The notes: generated by a model not told the origin, from the sequence alone. A stretch of DNA of 64,000 bases from Martelella mediterranea (GCF_021021415.1 NZ_JAINWJ010000029.1:38767-102766); one strand, 5' to 3'; numbered from the stretch's first letter, positions 17,202 through 26,990 are shown. Translations and numbers: made by a program.

Positions 17202-17219
17202 GTAATGCTATTAAATTAC
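17202..17219. promoter_or_regulatory. Zur-box-like palindrome before phoX
   Basis: GTAATGCTATTAAATTAC has the same GTAAT-N8-ATTAC form as the site at 16911-16928 and ends 11 bases before the phoX ATG. Binding there would block translation-proximal transcription. No Pho-box-like tandem CTGTCAT repeats are visible near phoX. Confidence 0.65.
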
Positions 17220-17230
17220 GAGGACCTTTC

Positions 17231-19123
17231 ATGACCAAGATACCGCCCATCAAGATGCCCGCCGACGCGTGGGATGAACTCAATTTTCCCCGGCCCGAAG
17301 AAAACGATTTTGACCGCGTTGTCGAACGCGCGATCTCGCGCCGCGGCTTCCTCGGCGGCGTTGTTGCCTTCGGCTCGGGCGCCGTAGCCATGAGCGCCGG
17401 CCTGCTGCCGGGCGGCGCGGCGGAAGCGGCAGCGCCGCAATCGCGTTTTCCGTTCACGCCGATCGCCGCCCAGACCGATTACGCCTTTCACGTGCCCGAA
17501 GGCTATAAAGCCAGGGTTCTGGTGAGCTGGGGCGATCCGCTTTATGACGGCGTGGCCGAATTCAACCACGAGACCGGCGGCTCGGTCGAGGAATCTGACA
17601 AGGTCTTCGGTGAAAACACCGATGGCATGGAAACCTTCGAGATCGGTGGTCACCAGATTCTCGCGGTCAACAACGAATATGTGAACAGCGATATCAATCT
17701 GCCGCACACCGAAGACGGCGTGCCGCAGAGCGCGGCCGATGTTCTGAAGCTGCAGAACCTGCAGGGCGTGACCGTGGTCGAGATCGCGGAAGGCGCGGAC
17801 GGCTGGTCCGTGGTGCGTTCCAGCCCCTTCAACCGCCGCCTGCACCACAATGCGCCGATGGCGATTTCGGGTCCGGCTGCCGGCCATCCCCTGCTGAAAA
17901 CCGAAGCCGACCCTGATGGTCGCGCCGTCCTCGGTACGCTCGGCAATTGCGGCGCCGGCAAGACGCCCTGGGGCACCTATCTGACCTGCGAAGAGAACTT
18001 CAACGGCTATTTCGGCGCGACCGAAGAGACGAGCTACAGCGATGACGTCGCCGCCGGCTACGAGCGCTATGGCATGGCTGCCGAAAGCCAGTACGGCTAC
18101 GAAAAGTTCGATCCGCGCTTCGACACGTCGAAGAACCCCAACGAGCCGCACCGCTTCGGCTGGGTGGTCGAGATCGACCCGACCGATCCTGACAGTACGC
18201 CGGTCAAGCGCACCGGGCTCGGCCGCTTCAAGCATGAAAACGCCGAAGTGACGCTCGCTCCCGATGGCCGCGTCGTGGTCTATCTTGGCGATGACGAGCG
18301 CGGCGAATTCCTGTACCGCTTCGTCTCGACCCATCCCTATGTCGCCGGCGGCGATACCGATGGCCTGCTCGATGACGGCACGCTCTATGTCGCGAAGTTC
18401 AACGACGACCAGACCGGCGAATGGCTGGCGCTGACGCCGGAAACCACCGGCATGGAACCCGCCGATATCCTGATCTTCGCCCGTATGGCTGGGTCAAAGG
18501 TCGGCGCCACGACCATGGACCGGCCCGAATGGGTCGCCGTCAACCCCTATGCCGTCGAGGCCTATTGCTGTCTCACCAACAACAAGAACCGCGGCGTCAA
18601 GGCCAATGCCGGTGGCGACGCCACCCCGGTCGGCGGGCCCAACCCGCGCGAGGCCAATAATTACGGCCAGATCGTGCGCTGGTATCCCGATGGCGACGAC
18701 CATGCCGCCGACACGTTCCGTTGGGACCTGTTCGTCATGGCCGGCAATCCGGAGGTCCATTCGGACGCCTATGCCGGCTCGTCCAACATCAACAGCGGCA
18801 ATCTGTTCAACTCGCCCGACGGCATGGCCTTCGACACGAGCGGCCTCGTCTGGATCCAGACCGACGGCGAGGACAGCAATGAGGGCGATTTCGCCGGCAT
18901 GGGCAACAACCAGCAGCTTGCCGGCGATCCGGCAACGGGCGAGATCGTGCGCTTCCTGACAGGGCCGCGCGGCGGCGAGATCACCGGCCTTTGCTGGTCC
19001 GCCGACCGGCGCACCATGTTCGTCGGCGTCCAGCATCCGGGCGGCTCGTGGCCGGCGGAAGAAGGCCTGCCGCGCTCCTCGATCATGGCGATCAAGCGCG
19101 ACGACAACGGCCTCGTCGGCTGA
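17231..19123 (+). CDS. phoX: PhoX family phosphatase (COG3211), Tat-exported
   Basis: 630 residues. A twin-arginine signal (SRRGFLGGVVAFGSG) lies at residues 37-51, after an extended N-region. The PhoX/DUF839 fold is supported by NCGAGKTPWGTYLTCEENF near residue 240, GWVVEIDPTDP, KHENAEVTLAPDGRVVVYLG, and MAFDTSGLVWIQTDGED near the end. PhoX enzymes are periplasmic phosphomonoesterases using calcium and iron rather than zinc. The Zur-like operator directly upstream suggests induction by zinc starvation, which would make it a zinc-sparing replacement for PhoA. That regulation is inferred. Confidence 0.88.
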   Translation: MTKIPPIKMPADAWDELNFPRPEENDFDRVVERAISRRGFLGGVVAFGSGAVAMSAGLLPGGAAEAAAPQSRFPFTPIAAQTDYAFHVPEGYKARVLVSWGDPLYDGVAEFNHETGGSVEESDKVFGENTDGMETFEIGGHQILAVNNEYVNSDINLPHTEDGVPQSAADVLKLQNLQGVTVVEIAEGADGWSVVRSSPFNRRLHHNAPMAISGPAAGHPLLKTEADPDGRAVLGTLGNCGAGKTPWGTYLTCEENFNGYFGATEETSYSDDVAAGYERYGMAAESQYGYEKFDPRFDTSKNPNEPHRFGWVVEIDPTDPDSTPVKRTGLGRFKHENAEVTLAPDGRVVVYLGDDERGEFLYRFVSTHPYVAGGDTDGLLDDGTLYVAKFNDDQTGEWLALTPETTGMEPADILIFARMAGSKVGATTMDRPEWVAVNPYAVEAYCCLTNNKNRGVKANAGGDATPVGGPNPREANNYGQIVRWYPDGDDHAADTFRWDLFVMAGNPEVHSDAYAGSSNINSGNLFNSPDGMAFDTSGLVWIQTDGEDSNEGDFAGMGNNQQLAGDPATGEIVRFLTGPRGGEITGLCWSADRRTMFVGVQHPGGSWPAEEGLPRSSIMAIKRDDNGLVG

Positions 19124-19743
19124 CGAGATCGCGGACTTGATCTCAAGATGGCATGGCGCGCCAAGCGCCATGCTCATGGCTTCGGCGTGGACCTGCTGCC
19201 TTTGTTGCCCGAGCGGCCTTTTCAAAGCAGAGGCTGTTGCGAAAGCCGGGACGCGCCATCAACGCCGCTGGGTTTTCGGAGCTCCTGGTTGGCCAATCGG
19301 TCGGATGGCGGTTCGATGTATCGACTGCACGGATGGATATAGGCGACCAGTTCGTTTGGCGCGCCTTTCGGGAGGGCCTGTCCTCACCCGCCGCGCCGGG
19401 TTCTCGGCTTGGAATACAAGGCCGATGCCGGCGGCATGACGAAAGGCATCTGCCGCAACAGCTCGATCTTCGGTGAGCGGGTGCGGTCAAGCTTCTGTTC
19501 GTAGCGGGAACGCTTATTCAATCCAAAGTACAAGCCAGACCGTCGCGTCAATAATGGCGCCGAGTTTCGGGCGTTCACGCGAAACGCCGTCGCGACGGAT
19601 GTACGGCATGCCGACCGACAGTGCGAATTCATCCGCATTTCGATGAACGTGGTTATTTTTTCGATGAACCGGCATTCGTTCCCGCGCGGGATGAGCGTAA
19701 GTTGGCGGCAATCGACGCGGGGGGAAGGGAAGGGTGCCCGACC
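19124..19743. other. Intergenic region with a strong hairpin; no convincing gene
   Basis: 620 bases after phoX. The only clear structure is a perfect 9-bp stem (GCATGGCGC with GCGCCATGC, 5-base loop) at 19151-19173, which may end phoX transcription although it lacks a T-run. Short open frames here show no recognisable domains or ribosome sites. Part of the minus strand (19390-19540) reads as a Lys/Arg-rich peptide that could be an old coding remnant. Confidence 0.5.
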
Positions 19744-20847
19744 ATGTTCAGTGATACGGCGCATCTTGATGCCGCGGATGTCAGTGTGGGCAAAAACCCG
19801 CAGCTTGGCAGACATGTGCCCATCCTCCGGACATTCTGGGGCGCGCAGTGCGCCGTGTGGAGCTTTCTGATCCTGTTTGGCTGGACCGCGCGGCTCATCA
19901 CCTTCGGCGATGTCTTCGCCGCAACGGCGATGACGCTGATCGTGGATCCGATCGCCTTTCTCATGACCGGCGCGGTGCATGTATTTTTCCTGTCGCGTCG
20001 CCGCCGGGTTACGTCCATCCCGATCGTCGTCTTCCTGCTCTGTTTTTCCGTCGTCGGCGGCTTCCTGCTGCACGGCATCGCCGATATCGTGCGCCGTCTG
20101 GTGCTCGACGACATGCCTCTTCCGCTCAGCCCGGCGATGATGACCGTATTCTACACGATCCTGCTTATCGGCTGGTCGCTGATGTATTTCTGGCGCACGG
20201 CGCTGCTGGAGGCGCGCTCCGAGCGCCTGCGCGCCGCCGAGGCGCAGGCAGAGGCCGTCCGGCTGGAAATGGAGCGGCTGCATCTGCAACTTGCCCCGCA
20301 TTTTCTCTTCAACGCGCTGAATTCGGTCGCCTCGGAAATTCACGATCGGCCCGACGAGGCGCTGGAGATGGTGCGCCGCATTTCCGCCTATCTGCGCTAT
20401 TGTCTCGACCACGCCGCCCATTCGCGCTGCCCGCTCGCCGACGAAGTGGAAGCGATGCGCGCCTATCTGCGCATTCAGGAACTGCGCTTCGAGGAAAGGC
20501 TGAGGACGACCGTCACCGTCGATCCCGAAGCCCTCAACGTGCTGGTGCCGCACATGATCCTTCAGGCGCTGGTGGAAAACGCCGTCAAGCACGGCCTGCG
20601 GCATCAGGATGACGCCATTGAGATCGGCGTGACGGTCCAACGCTTCGACGCGGGCAGTATCGTCATCGAGGTCGTGAACTCGGGAACGCTGCTGCCGGAA
20701 CGGCCGGACAGACCGGCCATCGGCCTTGCCAATACCAGACAGCGTCTTCATCTTCACTATCCGGAGGGCTACGAACTGACGCTGAAACAGGTCGGCGACC
20801 GCGTCGTCGCCAGGCTGATGCTGAGGGGGTCCGCATGCCGCGTGTAG
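19744..20847 (+). CDS. LytS/YehU-type sensor histidine kinase
   Basis: The ATG at 19744, after GGGAAGGG, is preferred to in-frame starts further upstream; 367 residues. Four hydrophobic segments occupy residues 20-155, followed by a coiled coil rich in Arg/Glu/Ala. The His_kinase domain holds QLAPHFLFNALNSVASEI, where His is the phospho-acceptor, near residue 185. The ATPase domain has LVENAVKHGL and GLANTRQRLHLHYP. It overlaps the response-regulator gene by 13 bases, so they form a two-component pair. The signal is unknown. Confidence 0.9.
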   Translation: MFSDTAHLDAADVSVGKNPQLGRHVPILRTFWGAQCAVWSFLILFGWTARLITFGDVFAATAMTLIVDPIAFLMTGAVHVFFLSRRRRVTSIPIVVFLLCFSVVGGFLLHGIADIVRRLVLDDMPLPLSPAMMTVFYTILLIGWSLMYFWRTALLEARSERLRAAEAQAEAVRLEMERLHLQLAPHFLFNALNSVASEIHDRPDEALEMVRRISAYLRYCLDHAAHSRCPLADEVEAMRAYLRIQELRFEERLRTTVTVDPEALNVLVPHMILQALVENAVKHGLRHQDDAIEIGVTVQRFDAGSIVIEVVNSGTLLPERPDRPAIGLANTRQRLHLHYPEGYELTLKQVGDRVVARLMLRGSACRV

Positions 20848-21557
20848 TTCTCATCGATGACGAACCGCCGGCCCGGCGCGGCCTCACGCGCATGCTCGCC
20901 GCCTTCGATGATATCGACATCGTCGGCGAGGCCGGTACGATCGACCAGGCGCGCGACCTCGTCGCCACGCTGCGCCCTGATGCGGTGTTTCTGGATATCG
21001 AGCTGTCGAGCGGCAAGGGCTTCGACATCATCACCGACTTGTCGCCCGATACCGCGGTGATCGTCGTGACGGCCTACAGTCTTTATGCAATCGATGCGTT
21101 CGACGTGGCTGCGCTCGACTTTCTGGTGAAACCGGTTGACCCGGACCGGCTGGAAACAGCGGTCAACCGACTCAGGGAACGCCTTGCCCAGCAGCAGCCG
21201 GCAGGCGCCGTCAAAACCCGGCCGCCGGCGCGCATTCTGCTGAAATCGATGATGTCGTCGGTGATGGTGTCGGTCAATACGATCACGCTGCTGCAGGCCG
21301 AGGCGGATTTTACCCGCGTACATCTCGATAGCGACCAGACCTATCTCGCCGGCGGCCTGCTCGGCAAGTTCGAGGCCGACCTGCCATCGCCTCCCTTTTG
21401 CCGGCTGAGCCGCTCGCTGATCGTCAACCTCGAACAGATCCACGCGGTCGAATGGCAGGCCGGCGGGCGAGGCGTTCTGCGTTTCAGTGCGGCCGGTCGT
21501 GAAATTCCCCTCGGCCGCTCCGCAACCAGGCGCCTGCGCCAGCTTCTGGATGACTGA
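20835..21557 (+). CDS. LytTR-type response regulator
   Basis: 240 residues. The receiver domain spans residues 1-115 with acidic pocket LIDDEPPARRGL, phospho-acceptor aspartate in VFLDIELSSGKGFD and the conserved lysine in FLVKPVDPDRL. Residues about 135-238 form a LytTR DNA-binding domain (ADFTRVHLDSDQTYLAGG, CRLSRSLIVNLEQIHAVEW). It is cotranscribed with the kinase just upstream. LytTR regulators bind paired direct repeats; the target genes are not evident here. Confidence 0.92.
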   Translation: MPRVVLIDDEPPARRGLTRMLAAFDDIDIVGEAGTIDQARDLVATLRPDAVFLDIELSSGKGFDIITDLSPDTAVIVVTAYSLYAIDAFDVAALDFLVKPVDPDRLETAVNRLRERLAQQQPAGAVKTRPPARILLKSMMSSVMVSVNTITLLQAEADFTRVHLDSDQTYLAGGLLGKFEADLPSPPFCRLSRSLIVNLEQIHAVEWQAGGRGVLRFSAAGREIPLGRSATRRLRQLLDD

Positions 21558-21601
21558 GCGTCGGCTGATTGCAGTTACTTGGAGGCAAGCGAAAGTATGC
21601 C

Positions 21602-23230
21602 CTATCGGGCGCGCTCCAGCACCAGCCGCGCCTTCCGGTGTTCTGCCTGCACGTCCGGATCGGGATCGAGGCCGGCGGCGAGGAGGCGCTGGGTGTAGAG
21701 TTCCTGCGGGTTTTCGAAAATCTGGCGGACGCTGCCCTGTTCGACAATCTCGCCGCGCTGCATCACCAGCACCCGGTCGGCGAAGTCGCGCACCACGGGC
21801 AGGTCGTGGGCAATGAAGATGAAGGCGATGCCGAGCCGGTCGCGCAGTTCGCCGAGAAGGGCGATCACCTGTGCCTGGATCGAGACATCGAGCGCGGAGA
21901 CCGCCTCGTCGCAGATGATCACCTCGGGCTCGAGCGCAAGGGCGCGGGCGATCGCGATGCGCTGGCGCTGGCCGCCGGAAAACTGATGTGGATGTCGCGC
22001 CGCATGCTCGGGCTTCAGCCCCACCTGCTGCAGCAGCTCATTCACCCGGTCGCGCCATTGCGCCTTCGGCAGGATGTCGGGGTGAATGACCCAAGCCTCT
22101 GAGATGATCTGGTAGATCGACATATGCGGGTTGAGCGACTGCGTCGGGTCCTGAAAGACCATCTGCAGGTGGCGGCGGACGGCGCGCATCTGCCGGTGCG
22201 ATTTGGTCAGCAGATCCTCGCCCTTCCAGAGCACCTTGCCGCCGGAGGCCTCCTCGAGCCTGAGGATCAGCTTGGCGACGGTCGATTTGCCCGAGCCGCT
22301 TTCGCCGACGACGGCGAGGGTCTCGCCGGCATGAAGCTCGAAATCGGCGTTCTTCAGCGCGGTGAACGCGCCGTAGGTCTTGGTGAGGCCGGAGACCTGC
22401 AGGATCGGCTGGCGCGCGCTTTCGCCCGTTCGCATCTCGCCCTTGCCGGGGGCCGCGGCCAGAAGCTTTCGCGTGTAGGGGTGCTTTGCATTGTGATAGA
22501 GGTCGCGCGGCGTGCCGGTCTCGACGATCCTTCCGCCTTCCATCACCACCGCCCGGTCCGCTGCCTCGGCGACAACGCCGAGGTCGTGCGTGATCAGCAG
22601 CAGGCCCATGCCGGTTTCTGCCTGCAACTCCTCCAAGAGCGACAGCACCTCCGCCTGCACGGTGACGTCGAGCGCGGTGGTCGGCTCGTCGGCGATCAGA
22701 ATGTCAGGTTTGAGCGCCAGCGCCATGGCGATCATCAGCCGCTGGCGCTGTCCGCCGGAAAACTGGTGCGGGTATTTCTTCAGCGCGGCCGTGGCGTCGG
22801 GAATGCCGACGCGCTCCATCAGCTTCAGGGCGCGGGCAAAAGCCTCGTCCTTGCCGGTGCCGTGGCACATCGCCGCTTCGGCAATCTGCCAGCCGACCGG
22901 ATAGACCGGGTTCAGGTGGCTGAGCGGGTCCTGGAAGATCATCGCGATCCGCTTGCCGTTGATCCGGCGGCGTTCCTCGCTGGAAAGCGTCAGCAGGTCG
23001 CGACCCTCGAACAGCACTTCGCCGCTCACGATCTCGCCGGGCGGGCAGTCGATCAGGTTCATGATCGCCGACGCCGAGACCGATTTGCCCGAGCCGCTTT
23101 CGCCGAGGATCGCCAGCGTCTCGCCCCGGTCCAGATGCCATGACACGTCATTGACGGCGTCGACCGTACCGCGCGCGGTGTGGAAGCGGACCGAGAGGTT
23201 GCGCACTTCGAGGAGGTGGGAGCTAGCCAT
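21602..23230 (-). CDS. Peptide/nickel-type ABC transporter, fused double ATP-binding protein (DppDF type)
   Basis: 542 residues with two complete ABC domains. The first has Walker A GESGSGKSVSAS, signature FSGGQRQRLMIAMAL and Walker B ILIADEPTTALD. The second, from about residue 280, has GESGSGKSTVAKL, FSGGQRQRIAIARAL and VIICDEAVSALD, where the usual DEP is DEA. Fused DppD-DppF ATPases serve oligopeptide, opine, nickel and glycoside importers. It is the distal gene of a minus-strand operon with DppC and DppB permeases and a family 5 binding protein. Confidence 0.92.
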   Translation of the reverse strand: MASSHLLEVRNLSVRFHTARGTVDAVNDVSWHLDRGETLAILGESGSGKSVSASAIMNLIDCPPGEIVSGEVLFEGRDLLTLSSEERRRINGKRIAMIFQDPLSHLNPVYPVGWQIAEAAMCHGTGKDEAFARALKLMERVGIPDATAALKKYPHQFSGGQRQRLMIAMALALKPDILIADEPTTALDVTVQAEVLSLLEELQAETGMGLLLITHDLGVVAEAADRAVVMEGGRIVETGTPRDLYHNAKHPYTRKLLAAAPGKGEMRTGESARQPILQVSGLTKTYGAFTALKNADFELHAGETLAVVGESGSGKSTVAKLILRLEEASGGKVLWKGEDLLTKSHRQMRAVRRHLQMVFQDPTQSLNPHMSIYQIISEAWVIHPDILPKAQWRDRVNELLQQVGLKPEHAARHPHQFSGGQRQRIAIARALALEPEVIICDEAVSALDVSIQAQVIALLGELRDRLGIAFIFIAHDLPVVRDFADRVLVMQRGEIVEQGSVRQIFENPQELYTQRLLAAGLDPDPDVQAEHRKARLVLERAR

Positions 23231-24158
23231 TGGACTTTCCTCCGATTTCCAGCCGCCAGCGCTGGGTCGGGTTCAGCGCGATCCGCATCCAGCTCGAGAG
23301 CAGATTGAGCGACATTGTGGTCAGAATGATCGCAAGCCCCGGCCAGAAGGCGAGCCACCAGGCGCTGGTCAGATATTGCCGTCCCTGGCTTACCATCAGC
23401 CCCCAGGTGATTTCCGGCGGCTGTATGCCGATGCCGAGGAAGGAGAGGGCGGATTCGGCCAGCATCACGAAGGCGAAATCGAGCGTCGCGATGGTCAGCA
23501 GCGTCGGCAGCACCACCGGCAGAATGTGAAACAGCACGATGCGCAGATTGGAGGCGCCCATCACCTGCGCCGCCTGCACGAACATGCGCTTGCGCACTTC
23601 CAGCACCTCGGCGCGGGTGGTGCGCAGATAGATCGGGATGCGGGTAATGGCGAGCACCAGCACCAGATTGGCGATTGACGGCTCCAGCACGTAGAGCACG
23701 GTGACGGCCAGAAGCAGCGAGGGAAACGACATGATGACGTCGGCAAGCCGCATGATGATTTCGCTGTGCCATCTGTCGCGGTAGCCGGCGATGAGGCCGA
23801 GCGTGGACCCGATCAGTAACGAGGCGGCAACCGCGCCGGCGGACACCACCATTGTGTTGCGGGCTGCGACGATGATGCGGGCCAGAAGCGGGCGGCCAAG
23901 CGCATCGCCGCCGAGCAGATAGAGAAAGCCGCGATCAAGGGAAAACGGCGGCGCGTTGCGGGCGCGCAGGTTCTGCTTTGCGGCGACGCTGTCGAACAGC
24001 ATCGGGCCGAAGATCGCGAAAGCCACGATGGCGATCAGGAACAGCACGGCCGCGAAGGCGAGCTTGTCGGCCCACAGCATTTTGAGAAAGCGCCGGAAGG
24101 CGCCGGGTTCCTGTCGGCCCATGGTCTCGCCGCCGGTTTGTGTGATGGGTGCACTCAT
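23223..24158 (-). CDS. Peptide/nickel-type ABC transporter permease (DppC type)
   Basis: 311 residues with a 30-residue cytoplasmic N-terminus and about six membrane segments. The FALGRPLLARI-like segment in DALGRPLLARIIVAARNTM and the EAA loop (VQAAQVMGASNLRIVLFHILP) are typical of DppC/OppC. The C-terminus overlaps the ATPase start by 8 bases. It forms the membrane channel with the DppB homologue just upstream. Confidence 0.9.
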   Translation of the reverse strand: MSAPITQTGGETMGRQEPGAFRRFLKMLWADKLAFAAVLFLIAIVAFAIFGPMLFDSVAAKQNLRARNAPPFSLDRGFLYLLGGDALGRPLLARIIVAARNTMVVSAGAVAASLLIGSTLGLIAGYRDRWHSEIIMRLADVIMSFPSLLLAVTVLYVLEPSIANLVLVLAITRIPIYLRTTRAEVLEVRKRMFVQAAQVMGASNLRIVLFHILPVVLPTLLTIATLDFAFVMLAESALSFLGIGIQPPEITWGLMVSQGRQYLTSAWWLAFWPGLAIILTTMSLNLLSSWMRIALNPTQRWRLEIGGKSNG

Positions 24159-24167
24159 CGGCGTTCC

Positions 24168-25082
24168 TCAGGTTCGAATGCGCGGATCGAGCACCGCATA
24201 GGCGAGATCGATCAGGAGGTTCATGATGAAGATCGCGATCGCGGTCACCATGATGGCGGCCAGGATGACGTTGAAGTCGCGCTGCATGATGGAGTCGATC
24301 ATCAGCTTGCCGACGCCGGGAAAGCCGAAAATGGTTTCCACGACCACGGCGCCGTTCAGAAGCGCCGCAGCCTGATCGCCGATCACGGTGATCACCGGCA
24401 GCATGGCGTTGCGCAGCGCATGGACGAAAATGATCGGCCGGTTCTTCACGCCCTTGGCGCGCGCCGTTTTCACATAGGCGGAGCCGAGCGCGTTGATCAT
24501 CGATCCGCGCACGATCTGCAGGATCAGCCCGAAAGGCCGGATGAACAGCACGGCCACGGGCAGCACCCAGTGCCAGGGCGTGCCCGTTCCCGAGGTGGGA
24601 AGCCAGCCGAGCGTGACGGAAAAGACCACGATGCCGACGATCGCCACCCAGAAATCCGGCGCCGATGCGCCGATCAGCGACAGGACGGAGGCCGCCCGGT
24701 CGAACCAGGTGCCGACATTGAAGGCGGCGATCGCGCCGACCGTGATGGCGGCGGCCGTGACCAGGACCATGGTGATGAAGGCAAGCTGCAGCGTCCAGGC
24801 GAAGGCCTCGATGACCACTTCCAGCGCGGGGCGGGCCTTTCTCAGGCTGTCGCCGAAATCGAGACGGGCGATATCGGTGACATAGTGCCAGAACTGCACC
24901 AGAACGGGGTCGTTCAGGCCGTGTATTTCACGAAAATTCTCGCGCATCGTCTCGGATGCGTCGACCGGCAAGTAAAGCGATGTCGGATCGCCGGTGAGCC
25001 GGGACAGGAAGAACACAAGCACGATCAGGACCAGCAGCGAGACGAAGCTCGTCAACCCGCGTTTTCCCAGCGTTTTCTTCAT
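24168..25082 (-). CDS. Peptide/nickel-type ABC transporter permease (DppB type)
   Basis: 304 residues. FVSLLVLIVLVFFLSRLTGDP at the N-terminus, the long periplasmic loop, TARAKGVKNRPIIFVHALRN (the EAA region) and GAVVVETIFGFPGVGKLM are hallmarks of DppB/OppB permeases. It is separated from the DppC gene by 9 bases and from the binding-protein gene by 71 bases that contain a hairpin. Confidence 0.9.
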   Translation of the reverse strand: MKKTLGKRGLTSFVSLLVLIVLVFFLSRLTGDPTSLYLPVDASETMRENFREIHGLNDPVLVQFWHYVTDIARLDFGDSLRKARPALEVVIEAFAWTLQLAFITMVLVTAAAITVGAIAAFNVGTWFDRAASVLSLIGASAPDFWVAIVGIVVFSVTLGWLPTSGTGTPWHWVLPVAVLFIRPFGLILQIVRGSMINALGSAYVKTARAKGVKNRPIIFVHALRNAMLPVITVIGDQAAALLNGAVVVETIFGFPGVGKLMIDSIMQRDFNVILAAIMVTAIAIFIMNLLIDLAYAVLDPRIRT

Positions 25083-25099
25083 CGTGTTCTCTCGTTCTC

Positions 25100-25136
25100 A
25101 AAAAAAGGGAAGCACGCGCGGGAGGACCGCGCGCGC
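25100..25136 (-). terminator. Hairpin with T-run between binding-protein and permease genes
   Basis: On the minus strand a GC-rich stem of alternating GCGCGCGG and CCGCGCGT is followed shortly by a run of seven T residues. It lies 18 bases past the binding-protein stop. Such attenuators commonly make binding proteins more abundant than the downstream permeases; partial read-through is assumed. Confidence 0.6.
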
Positions 25137-25153
25137 TCTTCGTTCGAAAAGTC

Positions 25154-26653
25154 TTACTTCAGGCCGATTTCGGCAAGCTGAAGCTGGCTGTTGGTCGCGA
25201 TCGTGGGCGTGAAGTCGACATCTTCACCCACGCGGGCGAACCCGACCATGTGGAAGAGCAGCACGTCCGCGATAACATCGTCATGCAGGTAGCCGAAGAG
25301 TTCCGACCACAGCGCCTCGCGCTCCTCGCCCGTTGCCGCCGTTGCTTCCTCGATCAGCTCGTCGGCATGCGCGTCGGCAATGCCGGACTGGCGGCCTTCG
25401 GAGTGGTACTTGAAGAACATCGAGAACACCGGATCGCCGCGCGAATTGTCATGCTGCGCGCCGACCATGATCGGGCCGTGATCATCGACATAGGGCTTGG
25501 AGTAGAACTGTTCGTGTTCCGCCACCTCGACCATCTGGAGCTTCACGTTGAAGCCCGCCTCGTTCAGCATGCTAGTGATCGCTTCGTAGAATTCGGTGGC
25601 GCCGGGGAAGTTGCCGGTGCGGCCGACCAGCAGGATTTCGGTGTCCACCGGAACGCCGTCGGCGGCGGCTTCCTCGAGAAGTTGACGCGCGCGCTCGGGA
25701 TCATAGGGCCACGCTTCGGTGTCGGGGTTCCAGCCGAGCGTTGTCGGCACGTTGATCGCCGTGGCGATATCCGCGCCTTCGGGCAGGATGGTGCCGATGA
25801 AGGCTTCCCGGTCGATGGCGATGTTCAGCGCCTCGCGAACGCGCTTGTCGGAAAGCGGCGGTACGGAGTGGTCGATCCGGAGATAGGTCGTTTCCGAGTT
25901 CGGGTAGGGGTGGTCGAGATCGGTGGTCGCGTCGATGGCCGAGATCGAGGGCGCGATGTCAGCCTCGCCGGTCTCCACCATGGCCGCGCGTACGGCGGCG
26001 TCGGTGCGGAAGACGTATTCCGCCATCTCCACGGCCGGAGCGTCGCCCCAGTAATCGTCGCGACGGGTCAGCGTGATGGACTGGCCCGGCGTCCAGTCGG
26101 TAAGAACGTAAGGTCCGGTGCCGATCGGTTCACGGGTGAATTCGATCGGCGTTTCCGACGGCACGATGGTCAGGAGCGACAGCAGCAGCGGCAGGATCGG
26201 CTGCGCGGGATCGGTGGTGAAGTCGATCGTGTGCTCGTCGACAACCGACGGCGTGATCGTGATCCCGTCATAATAGCGCGAGATCTCGCAGACGATCTGG
26301 TCGCTCTGCGCCCGGTCGAAGGAATGCTTCACGTCTTCCGCGTCGAAGGCCGAACCGTCGGAGAAGCTGACGCCCTCGCGCAGGTGGAAGCGCCAGGTGT
26401 TGTCGTCGGTCATTTCCCAGCTTTCGGCCAGGCGCGGTTTCAGCCCCTCATCGCCGCGAACGTCCAGTTCCGTCAGCGTTTCGGAGATGTTCTGGAGCAC
26501 GATGCGCCCGATATTGGAGCGCGTCGCCATGCACGGCTCGACCAGATCCGGCTCTTCCGCCAGAACGACGGTGACCGATCCTTCCTCCTGTGCAAAGGCC
26601 GGCGTCAGCGACGACGCCAGCAAAAGCCCGGCAAGCAAAGTTGTGCGTTTCAT
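25154..26653 (-). CDS. ABC transporter periplasmic substrate-binding protein, family 5
   Basis: The start at 26653 follows a GAGGAGGAAAAC ribosome site; 499 residues with a signal peptide ending TPAFAQ. Family 5 (DppA/OppA/NikA) features include LAESWEMTDDNTWRFHLREG, FSDGSAFDAEDVKHSFDRA and VREALNIAIDREAF. It is the first gene of the minus-strand transporter operon and diverges from the sialidase-like gene. The nearby sugar-acid genes suggest a ligand other than a plain peptide. Confidence 0.9.
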   Translation of the reverse strand: MKRTTLLAGLLLASSLTPAFAQEEGSVTVVLAEEPDLVEPCMATRSNIGRIVLQNISETLTELDVRGDEGLKPRLAESWEMTDDNTWRFHLREGVSFSDGSAFDAEDVKHSFDRAQSDQIVCEISRYYDGITITPSVVDEHTIDFTTDPAQPILPLLLSLLTIVPSETPIEFTREPIGTGPYVLTDWTPGQSITLTRRDDYWGDAPAVEMAEYVFRTDAAVRAAMVETGEADIAPSISAIDATTDLDHPYPNSETTYLRIDHSVPPLSDKRVREALNIAIDREAFIGTILPEGADIATAINVPTTLGWNPDTEAWPYDPERARQLLEEAAADGVPVDTEILLVGRTGNFPGATEFYEAITSMLNEAGFNVKLQMVEVAEHEQFYSKPYVDDHGPIMVGAQHDNSRGDPVFSMFFKYHSEGRQSGIADAHADELIEEATAATGEEREALWSELFGYLHDDVIADVLLFHMVGFARVGEDVDFTPTIATNSQLQLAEIGLK

Positions 26654-26990
26654 TGTTTTCCTCCTCCAGGAACGTCGCAGCATAACGTCGTTCAGGCCCT
26701 CGCGCCGCTGCCCGCGCAAAAAAAGGACTGACATGGCCCGTCGATGACGCAGGTCCGGCCTGAATGCCGGATCAAGCTCTGCGCAATATTGGTAAAGTTG
26801 ATAACCTTTGTCAAACGTCTTCTCGATTTATAGGCGATGCTGGATTTCGATATTGAATTAACTAATTGAAATTAAATATTAAATTAATACGTCTGCACGA
26901 ACGAAAGAGCTCGTCGCTGAAAACTTCAACTTGACAACTTGTTTTTGCGCCTGTTTTTTGAAGGCCAGAATCAAGCGGAGGAGCATGTGC
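26654..26990. promoter_or_regulatory. Divergent promoter region of the transporter and catabolic genes
   Basis: 337 bases between two divergent starts. The half next to the plus-strand gene (about 26780-26900) is strikingly AT-rich with many TTAA/ATTAAT steps, unlike the surrounding DNA, which fits a promoter and regulator-binding zone. GGTAAAGTTGATAACC at 26789-26804 has GGT/ACC ends and could be an operator for the nearby GntR regulator. No gene is visible. Confidence 0.4.

Noticed and set aside
17100..17230. A Pho box before phoX
   Set aside because: I looked for tandem CTGTCAT-like heptamers with 4-base spacing and found none. The visible element is the GTAAT-N8-ATTAC palindrome.
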